From positions 1 through 64,000 of the forward strand of contig CAJNDS010000146.1 of assembly GCA_905221605.1 (NCBI GenBank): 64,000 bases of DNA. The letters are read 5' to 3'. The notes under the pieces are model-generated. The model worked only from the letters and a program-made list of their open reading frames with translations, was not told the origin of the DNA and made no database searches. The position numbers and the translations under genes were made by a program. This document shows positions 35,467-46,199 of this stretch, piece by piece. This DNA is from Symbiodinium natans. Taxonomy: Eukaryota; Sar; Dinophyceae; Suessiales; Symbiodiniaceae. The stretch's first letter is position 1; the number at the start of each line of letters is the position of its first letter.

Positions 35467-37165
35467 TTTCAAGCGTGCCAGAAGCACCGAGGTACCGAAC
35501 ACATTCAGGAGAGATGCGCAGCCGCACCGAAAACCCAAAAGGAACCCAAGGACCACTTGGAGGCTCATGCGACTTAATAACCCAAGTATTTCTGTACTTA
35601 TAAGTTATAACCCAATTATAACCATATTAGGTCACTTAAAAGGCTTATAAGTGGGTTAGCAGTACAGCATAAAATTGGGTTGTAAGTAGCATGAACCGCA
35701 AGCACCCGTTTCTGGCATCCTTTCGCGCCCCGTTTCGGGGTTTTTAGGGTTTAGGGTTTAGGGTTTAAGGTTTAGGGTTTAGGGTCATGAGCCCTAAAAG
35801 CCCTCAAAACCCCCAAGCTCGGTGCCCGGGATAGCTGCCGAGCCAGCATCGCACGCTGCAGCGAAAAGTGCTCCTTCAGATATCAACTCGCATGCCTTTT
35901 CGGCTTCAGGGTGTACTTGAAGGTTCATGGGACTTACTAACCAATTAAACTGCACTTCCCCCTAAAGGGCCTTTTTAGGGGCTATCCCAATTCTGAGTAG
36001 GGTTATAAGTACAGTTATAAGTGATTATTAAGTCCCATGAACCTTCAAGTAGGGGGTTTAGGGTTTAGGGCTCAGGGTTTCGGGTCCCCCTCTGGGTAAC
36101 CTCTCCTCATATACCCTTCACCCTGAACCCTAAGGCAATAGAGTCCTCAAGCCGAAAAGGGCAGAACCTTCAGGTTCCCATGCCGAAGCCCTTGTGATCC
36201 TAGGTGGGTTTAGGGTTTAGGGTTTAGGGTTTAGGGTTGAGGATTCAGGGTTCAGGGTTCAGGTTTCGTCAGGGTTGATAGGGCTTGAAGGGTTTAGGAA
36301 ACCCTAAAACCTAAACCCTAAACCCTAAACCCTAAACCCTAAACCCTAAGCCCTAAACCCTAAACCCTGAACCCTCCCCATACCCACCCCAGGGCCCATC
36401 CTTCGGGCAACAGGTCGTACTTGGAGGGTTCCTGGTACTTATGAACCAATTGTAACTGTACTTAGGGTTTAGGGTTTAGGGTTTAGGGTTTAGGGTTTAG
36501 GGTTTAGGGTTTAGGGTTTAGGGTTTAGGGTTTAGGGTAACTGTACTTATAACCCACTTATAAGCCCCCTAAGTGCCCTAACATGGTTATAAGTACAGTT
36601 AGAAGTACAGTTCTAATTGGTTAGTAAGTACCATGAACCTCCAAGTAGTACAGGGCTGGGGGCTCTGCTTCATGGGGTTGAGGGTTTAGGAGGCTGCAAT
36701 CCAACACCCTAAAAAAACTCAGACATCAAAACCCCTAAGCCCGAATTGCTGCGGTTTAGGGTTTAGGGTTTAGGGTTTAGGGTTTAGGGTTTAGGGTTTA
36801 GGGTTTAGGGTTTAGGGTCTAGGGTTTAGGGTTTAGGGTTTAGGGTTGAGGGTTGAGGGGTCCAAAACCCTCAACTCCTTGTCCCAGGAAATGGGTTCAG
36901 GCTTTTGGGTCTCGGGCTTGGGGTCTTGTGTAGTCCGTCCTCGACACTGAAGCCCAGGATGTTCTTAAGCGGGATGATGCTCCTTCAAGGGTATAGGGTT
37001 TAGGGTTTAGGGTTTAGGGGTTGAGGGTTTCGGGTTTTGGGGTTTAGGGCCGGAAGGGGGTGGCTCGGTGGGGGCCCGGCTGGGGCCGTCAAATTGAAAC
37101 CTCAAAGCCTTGATGGCAACCCGCACTCGGTACTTGAAGGAAACTTCGCAGGTAGTCATGAAGTG
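35467..37165 (-). CDS. Further minus-strand exon candidates
   Basis: Islands reading well on minus: ~37050-37165 (TTCEVSFKYRVRVAIKAL then RFQFDGPSRAP), 36905-36985 (IPLKNILGFSVEDGLHKT), 36140-36195 (ITRASAWEPEGSALFGL), 35825-35908 (PEAEKACELISEGALFAA then CDAGSAAIPGTELG) and 35467-35545 (FSVRLRISPECVRYLGAS). All lie upstream of the membrane-protein gene on the same strand and are separated by arrays and family A elements. The last two are also open on plus. Grouping is by position only. Confidence 0.4.
35554..35703. mobile_element. Family A element, diverged
   Basis: CACTTGGAGGCTCATGCGAC to GTAGCATGAACCGCAAGCA, with CTGTACTTATAAGTTATAAC inside. Confidence 0.85.
35914..36051. mobile_element. 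Family A element
   Basis: Arms TACTTGAAGGTTCATGGGAC and GTCCCATGAACCTTCAAGTA are perfect complements; a CCTAAAGGGCCTTTTTAGGG palindrome is inside. Confidence 0.9.
36418..36647. mobile_element. Family A element interrupted by a telomeric array
   Basis: Both arms are present (TACTTGGAGGGTTCCTGGTA, GTACCATGAACCTCCAAGTA). A pure TTTAGGG array (36464-36537) lies between two copies of TAACTGTACTT (36453-36463, 36538-36548). Uninterrupted copies carry these two words in tandem, so the array sits exactly between native repeats with almost nothing lost. Confidence 0.9.
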
Positions 37166-37169
37166 CTTC

Positions 37170-37800
37170 CTCAAGCAATGCGTCAACACTACTAGGTTCC
37201 AAAGTCCAGGGCATGAAAGGCTACATCGGTGGCGGGCGCGCACGCGCGCGCGCGCGCGTGCGAGACGAGCCCGCGCTCTCAGCCAGGGTTTAGGGTCCAG
37301 GGTCCAGGGTTTACAGGCGTGCCATTTGCGCCGCTACAGATGAAAGGAAGATGTGGTGATCAGACCGGGCATGCGACTACAACTTATTTACCCAAACCGT
37401 TGTAGCCCATGTAAGAGAACCCTCATTAACATAGGCGCGTAAACTGAATGACAGTCTGACAGACACCTCCCTTCCCCATGCCCTCCCCCCCCAAAGACAT
37501 GACCCCAACCCTAAATCCTATATCCCGAACCCTAATGCCTGTAAGTGCCCCAAACCAAAAACCCGAAACCCTAAACCCTAAACCCTTTCTCAAATTAAGG
37601 GGCTCGAGAGCCGCTAGGAACTACCAGGCTTCTTGCCGCCCGGGCGCACACTGTCCACCTCAGATGGAGGGTTCGGGAATATAGGAACCCTTGCAAATTA
37701 TTTTTGGAAAAACACGTACTTTCTATATGCAATATAGTATAGTCAAAAAACACAATGACATCTAACTATTTATTGAATTTGAACAAACAATATGGATATA
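37170..37800. other. CpG/GC simple sequence and unresolved island
   Basis: A (CG)-rich run at 37237-37262 and unique sequence at 37330-37500 and 37560-37800 with CCCCCCCC and short arrays. No gene recognised; frame 37110-37343 is antisense to the exon at 37050-37165. Confidence 0.4.
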
Positions 37801-37804
37801 TAAT

Positions 37805-37897
37805 GTATGTATGTATGTATGTATGTATGTATGTATGTATGTATGTATGTATGTATGTATGTATGTATGTATGTATGTATGTATGTATGTATGTATA
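37805..37897 (+). repeat. (GTAT)n microsatellite
   Basis: About 23 GTAT units, uninterrupted. The 'YVCM' open frames are its translation. Confidence 0.98.
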
Positions 37898-38002
37898 TAC
37901 ATTTATTTATGTCATCTCAAAGGCCAACAAGGACCCAGCCATACTGTAAACCAGGGAGATTTTAGTGCGCGTGCAAGCCGGCCACTAGCTGATTAATGTG
38001 AC

Positions 38003-38133
38003 TTGCCCCGCTTGCCCCACTTGATCTGGTCTGGAAGCGGAAACCGATATGTGCCACATGCCCCGCTTGCCCTATCTGCACTGCGAAGCGATTTCTGCCC
38101 CACTTGCCCTGCTTGCCCCACTTGCCTCACGGC
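38003..38133 (+). repeat. CCCCGCTTGCCCCACTTG minisatellite
   Basis: Short units GCCCCGCTTGCCCCACTTG are spread over three clusters with unique spacers. The region to 38560 holds no recognised gene. Confidence 0.7.
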
Positions 38134-38706
38134 CAAGGATGTTAGGGTTTGGGGTGCAAAAAGGGGTGAGGATTTGCAGTGTGCGAGGGGCGTGTTTTCA
38201 TGTCAAATATTCATAGAGCTAATGATACGAAAGAGATCTCCGGAGGAACTCGCTCTTCCGTACGAGCAAGTGACGCAAGTGGGCTAAGCGGAGCAATATC
38301 AACTAGCTCTTCCGGAAAAGCAAGTGGTGGGAGTGAGGCAAGGGTGGTCACTATACTCCCCTTAGAACCTTAAGAAATACTATTCTTAATATCCTCTTGG
38401 GCTTTATATGAGCATAAACAAGAATTAATTCCCAAAGGGGATATCGGTGGGTGCTGGCAATGCGAGATGCTGCGTTTAGGGTTGAGGTGTGGATGGACGA
38501 ACCAAAACATGAGCAATCCCTGAACAGGGTTTAAGGTTTAGGGTTTGGGGCTATTTTTGGGCGCTTATTTTGCTGCGGTGCGGGGGCGCGCTCTTGTTTT
38601 TGCTGCGGGTGCAGGGGCACCGCGCGCCAGGTCACTCATTCACCGGGGACGGCCCGGAAAAACATAAAATAAAAAACAAAAACACAGCAAAAGAGAACAA
38701 CACAAA

Positions 38707-39196
<490 letters not shown>

Positions 39197-39689
39197 TTCC
39201 CCCTACTTACACAGCCAGTCTCAAATCTGACACCTCAAGCCACCCAAAATCCAAGCCTAAGCCCCAATCCCAGAATTTAGGCGGGGAGTGCAAGATTTGG
39301 GATGATGGAGGGGTTCAGGGTTTAGGGTCTCGGGTCCGTAGACGGTTATGACGGTTTAAGGGTCTACTTGGAACCCGTTACCGGCTGTTCATAGCTTTCC
39401 AAGTTGGATTAGAATCTGAATTACAACTAGCTAGCAAATCCGATGAAGCTTTAAGCCCTAAACCTTAGCCCCTTAGACCCAAGGGTAGCGTGGAGCAAAC
39501 AGGGTAGCGCTTTTTGCGAGTTTACATGGGTTTATAGGGTTTATAGGGTTCATAGGGTTTCAGGCTTAGGGTATCTGAGCCCCAACCCTAAGCCCCCTCA
39601 CTCCTCTGAACCGGAGGGACACCCTAAACCCTAAACCCTAAACCCTAAACCCTAAACCCTAAACCCTAAACCCTAAACCCTAAACCCAG

Positions 39690-39755
39690 TTGAGGCGCCG
39701 GTGCGCGATGGCAAATCCCACCGCAGCACAAGGGACCCACACTCCTCGGGTTTTG
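39690..39755 (-). CDS. Putative exon
   Basis: Minus reading PEECGSLVLRWDLPSRTG, ending at a CCCTAAA array. Rightmost good minus exon before the strand switch. Confidence 0.4.
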
Positions 39756-39975
39756 GACTTTGAGGTTTTTTTGGGGGGTTTCAAGGGTTGAAGGGTCCTA
39801 AAGCTTTCGGGATGAAGCCCCCTAGGGTTTAGGGTTTAGGGTTTAGGGTTTAGGGTTTAGGGTTTAGGGTTTAGGGTTTAGGGTTTAGGGTTTAGGCTTT
39901 TTACCCTGAACCCTAAACCCCCGGCAGCGGTGTCCTGTACTGGATGACCTCGGTGGGCTCGAGGGTTTGGGGTTT

Positions 39976-40105
39976 GCTTGGAGGTTCAGGGGACTTATCA
40001 TCCAATAGGGTTTAGGGTTTAGGGTTTAGGGTTTAGGGTTTAGGGTTTAGGGTTTAGGGTTTAGGGTTTAGGGTTTAGGGTTTAGGGTTTAGGGTCCTTC
40101 AAGTA
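39976..40105. mobile_element. Family A ends around a telomeric array
   Basis: The first ~32 bp of family A (GCTTGGAGGTTCAGGGGACT) and its last ~10 bp (CCTTCAAGTA) flank about twelve TTTAGGG units; the element interior is missing. Confidence 0.75.
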
Positions 40106-40107
40106 TG

Positions 40108-40448
40108 GCTTGTAGTAGGGTCTAGGGCCGGCTCATTGCTTGAAACTTTTGGGGCCCACCATTGTGCAGGGTTTAAAACCCTAAACCCCAAAGCCCAAAC
40201 CCTAAACCCTGAACCCTCAGGAGGGGCTTCGGGTCCAGGTACCCTAAACCCTAAACCCTAAACCCCAAACCCTGAACCCTAAACCATAAACCCCAAACCC
40301 TAAACCCTAAAGAAAAGGACTAGAGGCTGAATACCCTAGCACCCAGAAGGTTAACCTTTTATGTATCGTAGGATTTTAAATAACCGAAAAGCCTCAGCTA
40401 AACAAGCAGCCAGGGTGAGAAATCAGGATTTCCGGTCTAGGGTGCAGA
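40108..40448. other. Inter-gene region at the strand switch
   Basis: Short arrays and a dispersed segment (GAATACCCTAGCACCCAGAA ... GGTTAACCTTTTATGTATCG) that recurs at 57897-58005, where it carries a telomeric insertion. Minus exons lie to the left and plus exons to the right, so a divergent promoter could be here; no motif seen. Confidence 0.45.
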
Positions 40449-40449
40449 G

Positions 40450-41859
40450 GACAAGGGCGACGTGGGTGACCTGAATTACATTGCTACCCCTGATTCCAGA
40501 ACCCTGCGCATACGGCTTCGAAAAGGGGGGGGGGGGGGGGGGGGGGGGGGGGCGGCGGGTCTAAACCCTCAACCCTTTGTTCCCTAGATTCTGTACAGCG
40601 AACTTGTACCCCCGGTGCTGTCTGCATTCATTCCGGTGACCCTCGAACCTGGAACCAACAGATATGTGAGATATGTGAGGATTTGGGGTAAGGGTTCAGG
40701 ACCGCGACGTGAATGGAGTTTCTTTTTGCTGGGAGTCGAGCAAACCCTAAACCCTAAACCCTAAACCCTAAACCCTAAACCCTAAACCCTAAACCCTAAA
40801 CCCTAAACCCTAAACCCTAAACCCTTCCAGCTTCTGGATGGCCACCGCAAGGACCCTGTTGTCTGGTATCGTGCGGACAAGCCCTTGAAATCCAAACTCA
40901 AATCCAAAGGAGGGTTTAGGGTTCAGGGTTTAGGGTTTAGGCGTTTAGGGTTTAGGGTTTAGGGTTTAGGGTTTGGGTTTTGTGCTTTAGGGCTTAGACT
41001 TAGGGGTCAGGGCTTCGACTAGGCCCCACTTTTATATAGGGATGTCTTTGCGGGGTTAGGGCTTCGTGTTTAAGGTGTACGCTCAGAAGAACAAAAAGTC
41101 CTTGGCTTTGACTGAACTTGGGTTTGAAAGGTACTTAACGCAGGCTACTACTAGGGATGTAGGGGTTTCGGGTTTAGGATTAAGGGCTCTTGGGTTTCTT
41201 GGGTTTCGTGGGTTTAGGTGCTTGGGGGGGCGGGGAGATTTCGCCTCATTCGCTTTGGGATTGAGTTTTCGTGTTCTGGGTTTCTACCTAGTCCTTTGGC
41301 TTCTGTAGGGTGCGAGAACCTTAAACGTTGACCTTAAACTCGAAACCCCTGAACTCTAATTCCTTTAAACATCTATCTTGGGTACCTTCATGGGCCAAGG
41401 AGCAAGGGACTAAAGGAGGGACGCTTCAAAGGGACCTTACAGGCTACTGAGGTATATGGAAACTTTATAAGGTATGGATAAGGTGTATATATATATATAT
41501 ATATACAGGGGTTCTATAGGGTTATATAGGGGAGTAAGTTTAAGGGTCCCTCCCAGTGGACGCTCCTTATCTCCCTTAACAGGAGCTTGCTGTACAACGA
41601 CGTAGCCCGAGTCTGGGGCATGGCGACCAAGATGCTTCCTACAACCCTTGGCGACCGCCCAGCTTCCTTAAGGCGTTCTCCTAGCCAGCACACGCGCAGT
41701 ACTGCCGCCGAGGAGTCGCCAAACCCCAAACCCCAAACCCTAAAACCGAAAAACACCCTATAAACCCTAAACCCTAAAATCGCCCTGTATTACTTGACTA
41801 CCGCGCGTGCGCGCGTGATCTCAAGGGGCAAGTCCAACATCACCTTCAATGGGCTCATG
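40450..41859 (+). CDS. Plus-strand multi-exon gene, function unknown
   Basis: Exons: ~40450-40520 (DKGDVGDLNYIATPDSRT), 40588-~40670 (ILYSELVPPVLSAFIPVT), 40831-~40910 (LLDGHRKDPVVWYRADKP), 41075-41130 (VYAQKNKKSLALTELGFE), 41583-~41718 (SLLYNDVARVWGMATKML then PTTLGDRPASLRRSP) and ~41786-41859 (ALYYLTTARARVISRGKS, donor GTAAGG). The join 41130|41583 is exact (GFE-R-SLLYN, GT donor, AACAG|G). The other joins are plausible but not proven; two acceptors are AG|A or AG|C. Candidates further right (42724-42796 QQGPNLSARQLGGDPEAD; 43357-43405 FREVCGFMAEFLGDQTN) may continue it. No family recognised. Confidence 0.48.
41486..41508 (+). repeat. (TA)n microsatellite
   Basis: TATATATATATATATATA inside a palindromic intron segment (41393-41560). 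Confidence 0.9.
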
Positions 41860-41992
41860 GTAAGGTATAAGGGTGCTGCTGGGCATCCTGAACACTCTGG
41901 TTTAGGGTAATTAGTCAGGGTTTAGGGTTTAGGGTTTAGGGTTTAGGGTTTAGGGTTTAGGGTTTAGGGTTTAGGGTTTAGGGTTTAGGGTT

Positions 41993-42124
41993 GAGGGTTC
42001 ATGGTACTTCATAACCCATTATCATGTACTGATGACCCACTTATAATAGGCCACTTAAAGGCCTTGAAAGTGGGTTGCAAGTGCAGTTATAAAGGGGGTT
42101 GTAAGTACCATGAAACTCCACGTG
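41993..42124. mobile_element. Family A element next to array
   Basis: GAGGGTTCATGGTACTTC to GTACCATGAAACTCCACGTG; the left end abuts a ten-unit TTTAGGG array. Confidence 0.8.
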
Positions 42125-42218
42125 GGGTTTAGGGTCTACTCCCTGCAAACTCTTTTGGTAGCCCCCTAAACCCTAAGCCCTAAACCCTAAACCCTGAACC
42201 CTCAACCCCAGAAACCAT

Positions 42219-42312
42219 ATTGTACTAAGGGTTCCCTCTTTTTGGAGTGGCTACTTTAGACGGGAACCTTGAACCCCAAAAAAGGGCAAATGGCCACCAC
42301 CTGGGCTACCCA
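42219..42312. mobile_element. Family F element
   Basis: AAGGGTTCCCTCTTTTTGGA, GGGAACCTTGAACCCC, AAAGGGCAAATGGCCACCAC and CTGGGCTACCCAG follow the family order. Confidence 0.75.
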
Positions 42313-42339
42313 GCCCTTCTTCCTGTTTAGGGTCTGCGA

Positions 42340-43430
42340 CCCTGACGCTGTTGCGGCAACAAGTACAAGCAAGTGTCCAGTCGCCTTGGCTGTGCTCGTT
42401 TTGATTTTCTGCGGCCTGTGCAGGAGGGGCATCACATGAAGTAGGGTTTAGATTCCTTGTATTTCCAATAGGACACCACGTTCATACGCTCACCAAGAAC
42501 AGAAGTACAAACCCTGTTTCATATTATCCGCCTCGAGTAGCACCGTGCGGCCCTCAAACCCTGTTCATGAAGCCCTGAAAGTCCAACAAGCCCTGCAAGG
42601 CCCTCTATACCACAGAAGCCCTGCCGGGTCCCCTGTAGCCCTACACACTCCAGACCCTGAGCCCCCTAAACCCTTAAACTTACACCCCTAAACCTCAAAC
42701 CCCAAACCCTACACCCTTTGGGGTCCAGCAAGGGCCCAATCTGAGCGCGCGGCAATTAGGCGGCGATCCTGAGGCAGACCCGGAGGCAGGGTTCAGGGTT
42801 GAATGTTTAGGGCTTCGGGAACCTGATATTCGTGCCTCATGTTGTATATCGGGTTTAGGGGTTTTGGGTTTAGGGTTTAGGGTTTAGGGTTTAGGGTTTA
42901 GGGTTTAGGGTTTAGGGTTTAGGGTTTAGGGTTTAGGGTTTAGGGTTTAGGGTGATGGGTGATAGGGTGTAGGGGTTAGATCGAAGCCTAGGTCTTGGGC
43001 AGTCTTAGTTGTTCAAGCGCGCAGGAATTCAGGATCAAAGGGTTTAGGGTTTAGGGTTTAGGGTTTAGGGTTTAGGGTTTAGAGGGTCTTGAGCATTTGG
43101 GGTTTTGGGGGTCTTGAGCATTTTGGAGGTCTAGCCACGGCATCAGGGTTTTGGGGGTTTAGTGCTTAGGGTTTAGGGCTTGGGGTTGAGGGTAGACGTC
43201 TGCCATGAATCCGGGTTTAGGTTTTGGTGTTTGGGGTTCAGGGTTTAGGGTAACCCTAAACCAAACCCTAAACCCTAAGCCGTAAGCCCTAAGCCCTAAG
43301 CCCTAAGCCCTAAACCCTAAACCCTAAACCCTAAACCCTAAACCCTAAACCCTCATTTCGGGAGGTGTGCGGTTTCATGGCCGAGTTTCTCGGGGACCAA
43401 ACGAACCCTAAAAGGGCTCATGGCTCATAT
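42340..43430. other. Arrays with plus-strand exon candidates
   Basis: 42345-42440 is open on both strands (plus CPVALAVLVLIFCGLC). 42724-42796 and 43357-43405 read well on plus. Between lie arrays at 42855-42955, 43040-43085 and 43255-43352. Possibly the 3' part of the 40.45-kb gene. Confidence 0.35.
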
Positions 43431-43431
43431 T

Positions 43432-43530
43432 TTGGGATGTTCCCCCTTATACGAACAGTCCTTAATAGGGATTAGAATATAGGGTACGATATTCCCTATA
43501 AACAGTTAGTATAAGGGGAACATCCCGATT
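43432..43530. mobile_element. Family C element
   Basis: TTGGGATGTTCCCCCTTATA to ATAAGGGGAACATCCCGA, inner ACAGTCCTTAATAGGG and ATTCCCTATAAACAGTTAGT. Confidence 0.9.
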
Positions 43531-43555
43531 CACATTCCTTAATTTATGGGGGTAA

Positions 43556-43669
43556 GAAAAGCCCTTTTGACTTTGTAAGTAGGGTTCGTAAGTTGGGTTA
43601 TGAGGGTTATAATGGGTTTTCTAGGGGATACTAAGTAGACTTACTAAGTCACAAAAACTTTCAAGTAAA
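43556..43669. mobile_element. Family K element, inverted copy
   Basis: AAAAGCCCTTTTGACTT, GGGGATACTAAGTAGACTT and ACTTTCAAGTA correspond in reverse to 29446-29582. Confidence 0.75.
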
Positions 43670-43861
43670 GGGTATATGACACTAAACCCTAAACCCTAAA
43701 CCCTAAACCCTAAACCCTAAACCCTAAACCCTAAACCCTAAACCCTAAACCCTGAACCCCAAACCCCAAACCCCAAACCCCAAACCCTAAACCCTAAACC
43801 TTAACCCTAAACCCTAAACCCTAAACCTTAAAGCCTAAAACCCACTGTTTTGGTTCATTTT

Positions 43862-44355
43862 GGTTTGGGCCCTTTCTTTCTTCGGCAGAACGCGAACATA
43901 CCGGCAGTTCCTAGGCCACATGAGGCTCGGTGACATGGGAAGCTCCACAAAACGACCCTCACCTTGAACTGGAAAGCCCCGCAACAACTTGAAGCCACCA
44001 ATTGTGAGAGGGTTTTTCGGTTTGGGGTTCATGGCGCAGGCTTGAGGGTTCAGGGTTCAGGGTTTAGGGTTTAGGGTTTAGGGTTTAGGGTTCAGGTGGG
44101 TAAACTGCGGCACACATGGAAGCGTAAGGCAATGGCCGTGATAGTCGCCAATGTAGAGGGCCGCCTCTTTCCAGTCTGACTTCGGTTTAGGGTTTAGGGT
44201 TTAGGGTTTAGGGTTTAGGGTTTAGGGTTTAGGGTTTAGGGTTTAGGGTTTAGGGGTTAGGGCTTAAGGGTTTAGGGTTTAGGCTCATCTTGGGCCGAGG
44301 TGTCCTTAACCATAAACACGGGAGGTGCGGGCTCACGGCTTGCTGGTGGAGCTAA
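43862..44355 (-). CDS. Minus-strand exon chain, function unknown
   Basis: Exons: ~44283-44355 (PPASREPAPPVFMVKDTS), 44116-~44185 (DWKEAALYIGDYHGHCLT) and ~43862-43962 (EGRFVELPMSPSLMWPRN, CRYVRVLPKKERAQ). The join 44116|43962 is exact: GT donor, AG|G acceptor, GTG at both edges, reading LTLPC-EGRFVEL. The first join is not resolved. The intron 43963-44115 contains TTTAGGG repeats. If unspliced, the frame 43835-44032 also runs through the intron edge. No family recognised. Confidence 0.5.
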
Positions 44356-44359
44356 GGCC

Positions 44360-44548
44360 TAAACCGTTGACCTTAAGCACGAAGCCCACGCGCCCGCCCC
44401 CACCAACCACCAACCTCCAACCCCGCAACTCAGCGCACATGGCCGTGATGACTTGTTATGCACCGCGTGTGAAACCATGTGATTGTCAACCCCTTCCTCC
44501 CCTGCCCCACCTGTCTGAGTGATTCTGTTGCGATGCACCGCGTATAAC

Positions 44549-44591
<43 letters not shown>

Positions 44592-44667
44592 ACTGTAAGG
44601 ATATCCAGGGGTTTGAATACCCTAGCGTAAATACCAACCCTAAACCTCAAACCCTAAACCCTACACC

Positions 44668-44720
<53 letters not shown>

Positions 44721-45110
44721 ACCCTAAACCCTAAACCCTAAACCTGAAATGCCAAGAGCTCAAGCTTGTGCCCGGCATCTAGGGAAGGGCCGGAGCTTCA
44801 GAGTCGATGCACTTGCTGAGGGTTTAGGGTTTAGGGTTTAGGGTTTAGGGTTTAGGGTTTAAGGTTTAGGGTTTAGGGTTTAGGATTTGGGGTTTAGGCT
44901 TTAGGGGTTTAGGGTTTCGGGGGTTCCCGTTCCTGGGGCTCTTTTTGCCTAAAAACTGTGAGCCATCAGTCTGCGTTCTTCCTCTTTTATTTGGCAGGGG
45001 ATCTGCCGAAGGGATTGCGCGTGACTTTGGGCTTAGGGTTGAGGGTTTAGGGTTTGGGGTTTAGGGTTTAGGATTTAGGATTTAGGGCTCAGGGTTTAGA
45101 AGAACCTTTA
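44360..45110. other. C-run, CCCTCAA array and arrays; no gene
   Basis: A 41-bp C-run (44551-44591), nine CCCTCAA units (44663-44722), TTTAGGG arrays at 44820-44885, and islands at 44755-44815 and 44925-45030. At 44975-45025 a good acceptor (TTTTATTTGGCAG|G) precedes GDLPKGLRVTLG on plus. Confidence 0.45.
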
Positions 45111-45565
45111 CATTTAGAACCTTGAACAATTTGCACTAAGTAGACCCTTTGGAACGTTTAGGACTCTTAGAGCCAAAGGGTTTGACTCAGAACTTTTGGA
45201 ACTTCTGAAACTTTTCAGAACATTCAATGGTTAACCTTTTTGAACCTTAAACTTAGTTGTCCGGCAACCTGGGGGAATTAAAGGTTAACTTTTGGGATTA
45301 TAAGGGGATTGCACTACCCCCAAAAGGTTCAAAGGTAAATCTTTAGAAACCCACGAAACGTTTAAGCCTTTGAGAAATCTTAGCCGTTTAGATCTGCGTG
45401 CAATTCGCACATTACGCATCTGCCGAAGTGCTTGGCATTGCTGTCAACCGCGAGAACCTTTAGCCTTCAGAACGTTTAGAAAGGCGAGAACTTCGCAAAT
45501 GTTGAGAACTGTTGAAGCGTTTCGAACCTTTCCAACTTCTGGTGCTTCTCGAAGCTTTCGGAGTT
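45110..45565. repeat. Degenerate AGAACCTTT-type repeat
   Basis: Words such as GAACCTTT, GAACTTTT, GAACGTTTAG and AACCTTTAGC recur at irregular ~10-30-bp spacing. The 120-codon plus frame (45370-45732) is largely a product of this repeat (…RTFRKART…EAFRTFP…). Confidence 0.55.
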
Positions 45566-45688
45566 TTTGCACGCTTAGGACATCCGAGCTCTGCTGCTTT
45601 TGTAGCGGAGCACTGCCCACGCAACCGAGATGCCTCGGAGCACTTCCCCCGCGTCCCCGCCATCCCCTCGGGGTTCACTTGAGCCTTC

Positions 45689-45755
45689 AAGTACCTCCTA
45701 TAAAGGGACTTTGGGCCCCAAGTATCGAATAATGAGGTACATGGACCTTTAGGGA
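45689..45755. mobile_element. Family D element, right half
   Basis: AAGTACCTCCTATAAAGGGA, GGGCCCCAAGTAT and GAGGTACATGGACCTTTAGG. Confidence 0.75.
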
Positions 45756-45934
45756 ATTATTGAACCTCCTGATCCGTAAACCCTAAACCCTAAACCCTAA
45801 ACCCTAAACCCCAAACCCTAGCGGTCGTTCGGCCTGAGGTTCCGCGCACCACGCCGATGCCGGCACCAGGCACGAAACACCTTCCGAGCGAAGCCCGAAC
45901 GTAGAGGATTTAGTATAGGGTTTAGGGTTTAGGA

Positions 45935-46152
45935 TTTATAGGGTTTATAGGGTTTACAGGGTTTATAGGGTTTCTAGGGTTTCTAGGGTTTCTAGGGTTT
46001 ATAGGGTTTATAGGGTTTATAGGGTTTATAGGGTTTGTAGGGTTTATAGGGTTTATAGGGTTTATAGGGTTTATAGGATTTAGGGTTGGGATGTTCCCCC
46101 TTATACTAACTGTCCCTAATGAGTTTTTTTGTCAAGGACTGTTAGCTTCTGG
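45935..46152. repeat. GGGTTTATA array followed by a family C half-element
   Basis: About fifteen 9-bp units with GGGTTTCTA and GGGTTTACA variants (45935-46075), then TTGGGATGTTCCCCCTTATA with a degraded right half (46086-46152). Confidence 0.85.
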
Positions 46153-46199
46153 GGGTCCGTTTGTAAGGTGTACGATATTTGGACCTAAAAAGGGAAACT

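Noticed and set aside
36453-36548. TAACTGTACTT on both sides of the array as an 11-bp target duplication
   Set aside because: Uninterrupted family A copies already carry this word in tandem, so it is not proof of duplication; only the insertion position is informative.
45370-45732. 120-codon plus frame as a gene
   Set aside because: Mostly a translation of degenerate GAACCTTT words, and it runs into a family D element.
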